Shown: positions 34,786-39,573 of the stretch, one piece after another
Layout of the letters: the number at the start of each line of letters is the position of its first letter
How positions within the stretch are numbered: position 1 is the first letter of the stretch
Assembly (NCBI RefSeq): GCF_001439925.1
Contig: NZ_LMBV01000003.1
Span: 243,009 to 282,581, forward strand
DNA from: Peribacillus muralis
GTDB taxonomy: Bacteria; Bacillota; Bacilli; Bacillales; DSM-1321
Length of the DNA stretch: 39,573 nucleotides
Reading direction: 5' to 3'
Made by a program: the position numbers and the translations under genes
Notes under the pieces: generated by a model
Told to the model about the DNA's origin: nothing
The model's database searches: none
What the model saw: only the letters and a program-made list of their open reading frames with translations

Positions 34786-34869
34786 TTATAACCAAGAAGC
34801 CCCAATGATGACTAACAGGATGAAAAGAACGACAATTAGAGCAAAGCCTCCACCTATTCCTCCAGACAT
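34786..34869 (-). CDS. YjcZ-family sporulation micropeptide 1
   Basis: A 27-residue protein, MSGGIGGGFALIVVLFILLV plus IIGASWL. The glycine-rich start and single hydrophobic helix are the YjcZ/YhdX-type pattern found in Bacillus spores. GGAAAGGAGG lies 7 bases before the ATG. A closely related gene lies 186 bases upstream on the same strand. Confidence 0.82.
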   Translation of the reverse strand: MSGGIGGGFALIVVLFILLVIIGASWL

Positions 34870-35055
34870 TGATCTTCCTCCTTTCCATTCTTAAGTAATA
34901 GCAGTTTCTTGCACACTCTTATATCCGCCAAAAGGAATTCATCCCTTTCGTAGCTTGATAAACATTTCAGTCTTATTCTGTTGAGCGGCTACCCTATCCT
35001 ATTCAACTCCATGGCAAAAGGAGTGGGCACTTCCCATTATTAATTTTGCAATTGG

Positions 35056-35139
35056 TCAGCAATAGGCTGCGCCTACAATTATTAATAAAATGAATAACAC
35101 TACTAACAAAGCGAAACCTCCGTTAAATCCATTACTCAT
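35056..35139 (-). CDS. YjcZ-family sporulation micropeptide 2
   Basis: A 27-residue protein, MSNGFNGGFALLVVLFILLI plus IVGAAYC, paralogous to the one at 34786. AAAGGAGGTAG lies 6 bases before the ATG. Such proteins usually appear late in sporulation. A sigma-K-like -10 lies upstream. Confidence 0.82.
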   Translation of the reverse strand: MSNGFNGGFALLVVLFILLIIVGAAYC

Positions 35140-35168
35140 TATGCTACCTCCTTTTGATGTCCTCGATT

Positions 35169-35177
35169 TATCATATG
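35169..35177 (-). promoter_or_regulatory. Possible sigma-K -10 element
   Basis: Minus-strand CATATGATA fits CATA-N3-TA, 30 bases upstream of micropeptide 2. An AC -35 is at a slightly long distance (18), so the call is weak. Confidence 0.3.
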
Positions 35178-35251
35178 TAGAGGTTTATGATCTGGGTAGG
35201 CATCCACCCATTTTCTCAAAAATTCTTATTCATACATCAATATATTATTTT

Positions 35252-35279
35252 TTGTAAAGTAACCAGAATATGTTATAGT
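35252..35279 (+). promoter_or_regulatory. Candidate promoter of prsA
   Basis: TTGTAA, 16-base spacer, TATAGT, with TGT before the -10 (extended -10), 60 bases before prsA. Confidence 0.6.
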
Positions 35280-35339
35280 TAATTTTGTGGAATTACAAAG
35301 AAGTGCAAACCAGAAACTTAAAACTAGGAGTTGTTTTTA

Positions 35340-36206
35340 ATGAAGAAGTGGGCATTATCGATTGCTGTTACTGCAGGGCTGATCGGACTTACAGCATGCA
35401 ACAGCGACAAAGAAGCAGTCGTGGAAACGAAAGCGGGAGATATATCCAAAGAAGAATTTTATAATGTCATGAAAGACCGTTATGGTGACGCCGTTCTTCA
35501 AGAACTTGTTTATGAAAAAGTACTTTCTGAAAAATATACAGTAACAGATAAAGAAGTGAAGGCTAAAACGGCCGAGCTTAAAGCGCAAATGGGTGATAAT
35601 TTCCAAACAGCCTTAGCATCTTCCGGATATAAGAGTGAAGATGATCTTAAACGTGCACTTAAAATTGGCATGCTTCAAGAAAAAGCAGCCGTTGCTGATA
35701 TTACCGTAAAAGAAGCTGATGTGAAAAAAGCTTATGAAGATTATAAACCACAAATCAAAGCGAGACATATTCTTGTAAAAGACCAAAAAACAGCTGACGA
35801 AGTGAAGGCTAAATTGGACAAAGGCGAAGACTTCGCTAAACTTGCAAAAGAATATTCAACAGACACAGGTTCAGCTGAAAAAGGCGGGGAACTTGGCTGG
35901 TTCGGTAAAGGTGAAATGGTGCCTGCCTTCGAAGAGCAAGCATACAAGATGAAGAAAGATGAAATCAGCAAACCGGTTAAATCCGATTATGGCTACCACA
36001 TCATCCAACTTCAAGATATAAAAGAAAAAAAATCGTACAAGGATATGAAAAAAGATCTAGAATATGATTTGAAAGTGGCACAAATTGACCAAACCAAGGT
36101 TCAAGATATTTTGAATGCCGAAGTGAAAAAAGCGGATGTGAAGATTAAAGATAAAGATCTAAAAGATGCGATTACTTCTGGTGATGCAGCTAAAGCTGAA
36201 AAATAA
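35340..36206 (+). CDS. prsA: Foldase PrsA, peptidyl-prolyl isomerase lipoprotein
   Basis: An extracytoplasmic membrane-anchored lipoprotein that assists folding of secreted proteins. It has 288 residues from the ATG at 35340, which follows TAGGAG; an upstream TTG lacks support. The signal peptide ends in the lipobox GLTAC (Cys20). The parvulin domain spans about 130-225, starting [16 protein letters not shown] and ending YGYHIIQL. The flanking regions are lysine-rich, as in other PrsA proteins. Positioned next to yhaL as in B. subtilis. Confidence 0.95.
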   Translation: MKKWALSIAVTAGLIGLTACNSDKEAVVETKAGDISKEEFYNVMKDRYGDAVLQELVYEKVLSEKYTVTDKEVKAKTAELKAQMGDNFQTALASSGYKSEDDLKRALKIGMLQEKAAVADITVKEADVKKAYEDYKPQIKARHILVKDQKTADEVKAKLDKGEDFAKLAKEYSTDTGSAEKGGELGWFGKGEMVPAFEEQAYKMKKDEISKPVKSDYGYHIIQLQDIKEKKSYKDMKKDLEYDLKVAQIDQTKVQDILNAEVKKADVKIKDKDLKDAITSGDAAKAEK

Positions 36207-36216
36207 TTGGATCGTT

Positions 36217-36247
36217 AAAGGCGACAGGACGAAGTCCTGTCGCCTTT
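36217..36247. terminator. Bidirectional terminator between prsA and yhaL
   Basis: A perfect 14-bp stem AAAGGCGACAGGAC/GTCCTGTCGCCTTT with a 3-base loop. Confidence 0.9.
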
Positions 36248-36252
36248 ATTAG

Positions 36253-36435
36253 CTATGCTCCCTGATTTATATCCTTTTTACGCCTCTCACGCTCTTCTTC
36301 CATACGTTCAATGTACTTCTGGCCTTCCTTTTCTATCCATGCATCATCTATGAGGCGCTCCTGCCTAGCTGTCCAAATTGACATGACTGCACTTACAATT
36401 ATTCCGAAAAACACAAACCATATCCAAATCGGCAT
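36253..36435 (-). CDS. yhaL: YhaL-family small sporulation protein
   Basis: A 60-residue protein with one N-terminal membrane helix (IWIWFVFFGIIVSAVMSIW) and a charged helical tail (WIEKEGQKYIERMEEERE). This matches the Bacillus YhaL family, known to be transcribed in the spore programme. The ATG at 36435 has better spacing from GGGAGGGA than the ATG two codons earlier. It shares a terminator with prsA. Confidence 0.85.
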   Translation of the reverse strand: MPIWIWFVFFGIIVSAVMSIWTARQERLIDDAWIEKEGQKYIERMEEERERRKKDINQGA

Positions 36436-36489
36436 GTCCATTCCCTCCCAAAAAATCTACTAATCATTTACTAGAGAATATGCGTGAAC

Positions 36490-36531
36490 AAAAAAAATAT
36501 GCTTCTTTCTCCAACGGAAAGAAGCATATTT
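36490..36531 (-). terminator. Intrinsic terminator of yhaM
   Basis: AAATATGCTTCTTTC and GAAAGAAGCATATTT form a 15-bp stem, followed on the minus strand by a T-run. Confidence 0.88.
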
Positions 36532-36533
36532 CT

Positions 36534-37472
36534 TCAAAATGTAGGTTTATAAAATGAACGATTATCGAGCGCAAAGACTCTTTCCGTGAATTCACCCGGT
36601 TTCACTTTCTCCAAGGCCCGGTCCATCATATTTATCTTGGCATCCATGTTATCGATGTAATGCAGCACTTCGGCTTCCCTCACCATTGGAGGTTTGGGGC
36701 TGCCCCATTCCGCTTTGCCATGATGGCTTAATATCAAATGCTTGAGGATCATGATTTCTTCTGCCTCAATCCCCAATTCCTCTGCTGCCTTACCCACTTC
36801 ATTAACCATGATGGTTATATGCCCCAATAAGTTCCCTTCCACCGTGTAAACGGTTGAGACAGGTCCAGATAGCTCATGCACCTTCCCAAGGTCATGCAGG
36901 ATGACGCCTGCATACAAAAGGTCGCGATCAAGCGATGGATAAAGAGTTGATACCGCTTTAGCCAGACCTAACATCGATACTACGTGATAAGCGAGGCCCG
37001 ACATATACTCATGATGGTTCTTGGTCGCAGCAGGAAACGTCAGAAACTCATTCTGATATTTTTTTATAAGGTGCCTGGTCACTCTTTGGATATTCGGATT
37101 CCTCATTTCAAAAATGAATTGAGTGATCGTTTCCATCATTTCTTCCTGACTTATAGGTGCCGTTTGAATTAAATCGGCCTTTGTTATCCCATCAGCATCT
37201 GATGTGAGTCTTATATTACGGATCTTCAATTGGCTTCGGCCTCGATAATTCTGGACTTCCCCTTGAACTTTGACCGTGGCTTCGGCACAGTACGTTTTCT
37301 CATCAGCCTCGGAAACATCCCAAAGTTTTGCCTCGATCTCTCCGGTTTTATCACACAAGATCAATGTTAAAAATGGCTTTCCATTACTTGCAACCGCCTT
37401 TGTACTCGTTTTTATATACATATATATATCTACAATTTCACCAATTCCATAGTGAATGATCCCATTTCCCAT
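36534..37472 (-). CDS. yhaM: 3'-5' exoribonuclease YhaM
   Basis: A 312-residue metal-dependent 3'-5' exoribonuclease. An N-terminal OB-fold nucleic-acid-binding domain covers about 10-90 ([20 protein letters not shown]), and an HD domain about 150-300 carries [11 protein letters not shown] (His193, Asp194) and [16 protein letters not shown]. In B. subtilis the next genes are yhaN and yhaO; neither is present here. The start follows GGGGGCA. An extended -10 is close upstream. Confidence 0.93.
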   Translation of the reverse strand: MGNGIIHYGIGEIVDIYMYIKTSTKAVASNGKPFLTLILCDKTGEIEAKLWDVSEADEKTYCAEATVKVQGEVQNYRGRSQLKIRNIRLTSDADGITKADLIQTAPISQEEMMETITQFIFEMRNPNIQRVTRHLIKKYQNEFLTFPAATKNHHEYMSGLAYHVVSMLGLAKAVSTLYPSLDRDLLYAGVILHDLGKVHELSGPVSTVYTVEGNLLGHITIMVNEVGKAAEELGIEAEEIMILKHLILSHHGKAEWGSPKPPMVREAEVLHYIDNMDAKINMMDRALEKVKPGEFTERVFALDNRSFYKPTF

Positions 37473-37502
37473 GCGAGTGCCCCCGTTCGATTAAATAACA
37501 AC

Positions 37503-37511
37503 ATTATAACA
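37503..37511 (-). promoter_or_regulatory. Extended -10 of yhaM
   Basis: Minus-strand TGTTATAAT (TGn plus a perfect TATAAT), about 30 bases upstream of yhaM; the -35 is poor. Confidence 0.5.
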
Positions 37512-37599
37512 TATGAACCATGTTAGTGCGTTTAGATTTGTCAATAAGGGCTGGACATATTGTAAGGAAAGGACTCTGCGTTGTCACTTTTTCACCCGC

Positions 37600-37626
37600 A
37601 AAAAGGCCAGGCTCTAAACCTAGCCT
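37600..37626 (-). terminator. Terminator of the Fur-controlled unit
   Basis: AGGCTAGG and CCTGGCCT (one G-U) pair on the minus strand, followed by five T, about 20 bases after the stop at 37646. Confidence 0.65.
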
Positions 37627-37645
37627 AGCTTTTAATTCTATTTGA

Positions 37646-38344
37646 TTAACAGTTTTTGTTCGGACAATACGTGCACTTTTCCTGTCCTTCAATTCGATAA
37701 TATAAACAGCATGTCATTCGTTTATAAGGATTCATCGACTCGGGGACCGTTTTGCCCCCTATGAATCGCTTAAATGGTGAACGCCTTTCAATATTCAGCC
37801 ATACTTCATCTTCAAGCAAGCATTTTATGTCCGTTTCAACTCTGGTCTTTTTATCAGTCTGTTTCAGTAACTCGCTATACATCCATACCACATAGCTCCA
37901 AATCGTTTCCCACAGTACAAGCTTCGATATTTTAGTGGTTTTGGAAAGCGGGCCAATAACATCTCCACCAAACCTGCTTAATATCGAATGAAGGGCAGCG
38001 GAACTTTCCTTCTCCGTGACATTTCTCCACCGATTTTTTTTCAATAAAAAAACCGGCTGCCAATGTATATCATCCGGATCATCCAAAACGTCAATGTCCC
38101 CCAGCTTACCCTCCCAGGCAAGCCGGTGTTTGCTGACCATATACAATTGTGCCGTAATAAAAAAAGCATACCGTCTGAACCACATGGATATGGCTATTTT
38201 TGACGTCTCCGCCCCTGTCCGGGCTTGTGCATACAAAATCAGCTCATCGAAATCGCTAAAGGTTTTGGAAGATTTGCCTTCATCGACAACTGATACGCGA
38301 AAACCTTGGAGCTCTGTTTCAATGGCTGGTGTGAGTTTAACCAT
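37646..38344 (-). CDS. FhuF-like siderophore-iron reductase
   Basis: A cytoplasmic 232-residue protein of the FhuF-like family, which reduces ferric siderophore to release iron. The diagnostic 2Fe-2S site is at the C-terminus: Cys212 and Cys213, then ten residues, Cys224, two residues, Cys227. The preceding 200 residues match the loosely conserved IucA/IucC C-terminal-like region of FhuF proteins. The ATG overlaps the end of the ABC ATPase gene by 8 bases, so the two are coupled. Iron control through the upstream Fur box is expected. Confidence 0.85.
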   Translation of the reverse strand: MVKLTPAIETELQGFRVSVVDEGKSSKTFSDFDELILYAQARTGAETSKIAISMWFRRYAFFITAQLYMVSKHRLAWEGKLGDIDVLDDPDDIHWQPVFLLKKNRWRNVTEKESSAALHSILSRFGGDVIGPLSKTTKISKLVLWETIWSYVVWMYSELLKQTDKKTRVETDIKCLLEDEVWLNIERRSPFKRFIGGKTVPESMNPYKRMTCCLYYRIEGQEKCTYCPNKNC

Positions 38345-39161
38345 TTGCCCTCATTTTTACCCGACTTTGAGCGTAACGGCCCTTCCCAAACGGGATGCAC
38401 ATCGGACTGCCGAATACCGGATCAAAGGAAATTTGGCATTCCATCCCGAATACTTGCTGTACCAACCTAGGTGTGATGATTTCCTCAGGCCTTCCCTCTG
38501 CATGTATCGCCCCATCTTTAATCGCAACCAGATTATCCGCATAACGGCATGCCAAATTCAAATCATGAAGCACCATAACGATCGTTCGATTCTCAAGCTC
38601 ATTCAAGTCGAACAGTAAGTCAAGAATCTCAATTTGATGGGTCATATCAAGATATGTAGTCGGTTCATCCAGCAATATGATGTCCGTATCCTGGGCCAGT
38701 GTCATCGCAATCCATGCCCGCTGCCTCTGACCTCCCGATAACTCATCGACCGCGCGATCCTTCAATTCTGACAGGTTCGTAGCTTCAATTGCCTTTTGAA
38801 CCTTCTCTTCATCCTCGGAGCTCCACTGTTTCAACCAACTTTGGTACGGATACCTTCCTTGTTTCACGAGCTGGTAGACGGTAAGACCTTCAGGAGCTGT
38901 CGGCGATTGTGGAAGAATCGCCATTTTTCTCGCTACATCCTTCGATGACATCGAAGAAATCGCCTTGCCTTCAAGGATAATAGAACCAGCTTGCGGCTTC
39001 AGCAAACGGGCGACCGATCGCAGCAATGTTGATTTCCCACAACCATTGGCACCAATGAAAACGGTGATCTCCCCTTTGGGTACTTTTAAATTCATATCAT
39101 TTATTATTAATTTATCACCATAACCGAGCGATAAAGACTGTGTATTAATAACTGGTCGCAT
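38337..39161 (-). CDS. Siderophore-type ABC transporter ATP-binding protein (FecE/YusV-like)
   Basis: A 274-residue importer ATPase of the iron-siderophore (FecE/FhuC) family. Walker A GANGCGKST (about 37-45), Q-loop LPQSPTAPEGLTVYQLVKQG, signature ELSGGQRQRAWIA, Walker B IILLDEPTTYLD, switch VLHDLNLA. No permease or binding-protein gene lies beside it; in B. subtilis YusV serves several siderophore importers from a separate locus, and this may do likewise. A Fur box sits inside its promoter. Confidence 0.9.
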   Translation of the reverse strand: MRPVINTQSLSLGYGDKLIINDMNLKVPKGEITVFIGANGCGKSTLLRSVARLLKPQAGSIILEGKAISSMSSKDVARKMAILPQSPTAPEGLTVYQLVKQGRYPYQSWLKQWSSEDEEKVQKAIEATNLSELKDRAVDELSGGQRQRAWIAMTLAQDTDIILLDEPTTYLDMTHQIEILDLLFDLNELENRTIVMVLHDLNLACRYADNLVAIKDGAIHAEGRPEEIITPRLVQQVFGMECQISFDPVFGSPMCIPFGKGRYAQSRVKMRANG

Positions 39162-39193
39162 AAAAATACTCCCCTTATTATTCTAATAATACA

Positions 39194-39222
39194 AGTTTAA
39201 TGAAAATGATTATCACTGTCAA
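39194..39222 (-). promoter_or_regulatory. SigA promoter of the ATPase-reductase unit, containing a Fur box
   Basis: Minus strand: TTGACA, 17-base spacer, TAAACT. The spacer contains TGATAATCATTTTCA (plus strand TGAAAATGATTATCA, 39201-39215), which matches the Fur 15-mer TGATAATNATTATCA with one mismatch. Fur with iron would block RNA polymerase. Confidence 0.85.
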
Positions 39223-39399
39223 TCTTTATAAGCATAATGAACCAAAAATATCGAGATCCATCATCCTGCGATTGATTGATTAAAGTGGGCATTCAATTAT
39301 AGATATGAGCCATTCCGGAACATTAATATTTAAAATTTTCCACCCTTCACCTTGGATAAATCGTCCGTTCATGAAGCAAATCGCGATAATCTGTATTTC
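39223..39399. other. No gene seen
   Basis: AT-rich intergenic sequence between the Fur-box promoter and the repeat copy; no coding signal. Confidence 0.5.
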
Positions 39400-39460
39400 A
39401 GTGGAATGCTACGGAAGGCTCGAGACTCCTGCGGGAAATATGGGTATGGGGAGCCCTCAC
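39400..39460 (+). repeat. Dispersed repeat, partial copy
   Basis: Shares GTGGAATGCT and CGAGACTCCTGCGGGAAAT with the minus strand of the copy at 23540-23740, then breaks off. It is interrupted by the transposase remnant. Confidence 0.65.
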
Positions 39461-39467
39461 AGACGCA

Positions 39468-39573
39468 GGTAAATTCACTCTAGTAGTAAAGCATCAGGCC
39501 ATATAACGTTTTTTGAATGATTTAGTAAGTTATCGAGAGTTAGCTAAAGAGGTTGGAGTAGATCACTCCGTTC
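39468..39573 (+). pseudogene. IS3-type transposase (OrfA) remnant, truncated at window edge
   Basis: The plus-strand frame reads GKFTLVVKHQAI, stop (TAA 39504-39506), RFLNDLVSYRELAKEV, GVDHSV. The latter is the helix-turn-helix start typical of IS3-family OrfA. No start signal lies upstream and the frame has an in-frame stop, so the copy looks broken. The rest is beyond the window. A TTG at about 39512 could only give a truncated product. Confidence 0.6.

Noticed and set aside
1..39573. CRISPR array, tRNA, rRNA, prophage or toxin-antitoxin system
   Set aside because: No regularly spaced repeat series, no tRNA cloverleaf or rRNA sequence, and no phage or toxin-antitoxin genes were seen.

Overview
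The window is a chromosomal segment of a low-GC, endospore-forming Firmicute of the family Bacillaceae. Gene content and order closely follow the yis-yhj-comK-yhf-hem-yhg-ecs-yha-prsA region of Bacillus subtilis. Small differences from that order suggest a Peribacillus- or Bacillus-like soil species, but I infer this from gene order and protein character, not from a search. Most genes lie on the minus strand and most units end in an obvious intrinsic terminator.

Layout by coordinate. 468-7680: addB-addA, the Chi-regulated double-strand-break repair helicase-nuclease. 7847-9057: type I signal peptidase and a TVP38/DedA-like membrane protein. 9277-9722: a LexA-type operator in front of a YhjD-like protein. 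9815-10770: decayed sequence. 10771-11873: comK and a divergent IDEAL-domain protein. 11934-15740: a YitT membrane protein, an M48 membrane protease, an orphan response regulator with an atypical receiver, and an HD-domain protein. 15915-19705: lcfB under a FadR-type operator, lplJ-yhfI, and divergent tiny yhfH. 19861-23492: a TetR regulator, hemH, hemE and divergent heme monooxygenase hmoB. 23508-23740: a dispersed repeat. 23920-25835: a PAP2 phosphatase and an M20 amidohydrolase. 25866-28620: ecsA-ecsB-ecsC. 28778-29200: a duplicated 52-bp repeat followed by an intrinsic terminator. 29279-31712: hit, serC and trpP, the last with a TRAP-type site of NAG triplets. 31809-33766: a 59-residue membrane protein, yhaH, scoC and yhaI. 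34489-36435: a small membrane protein, two YjcZ-type micropeptide genes, prsA and yhaL. 36534-39222: exoribonuclease yhaM, then an FhuF-like reductase and siderophore-type ABC ATPase behind a Fur-box promoter. 39400-39573: a second, partial copy of the dispersed repeat abutting an IS3-type transposase remnant.

Functional themes are DNA repair and competence (addAB, comK, LexA box), heme and iron metabolism (hemEH, hmoB, Fur-controlled ATPase and reductase), protein export (signal peptidase, prsA, ecsAB), fatty-acid and lipoate metabolism, and transition-state control (scoC). The least explained parts are the decayed block downstream of comK with a nested inverted repeat, the repeat-containing interval between ecsA and hit, and the response regulator lacking canonical receiver residues. 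I did not find a clearly new multi-gene system.
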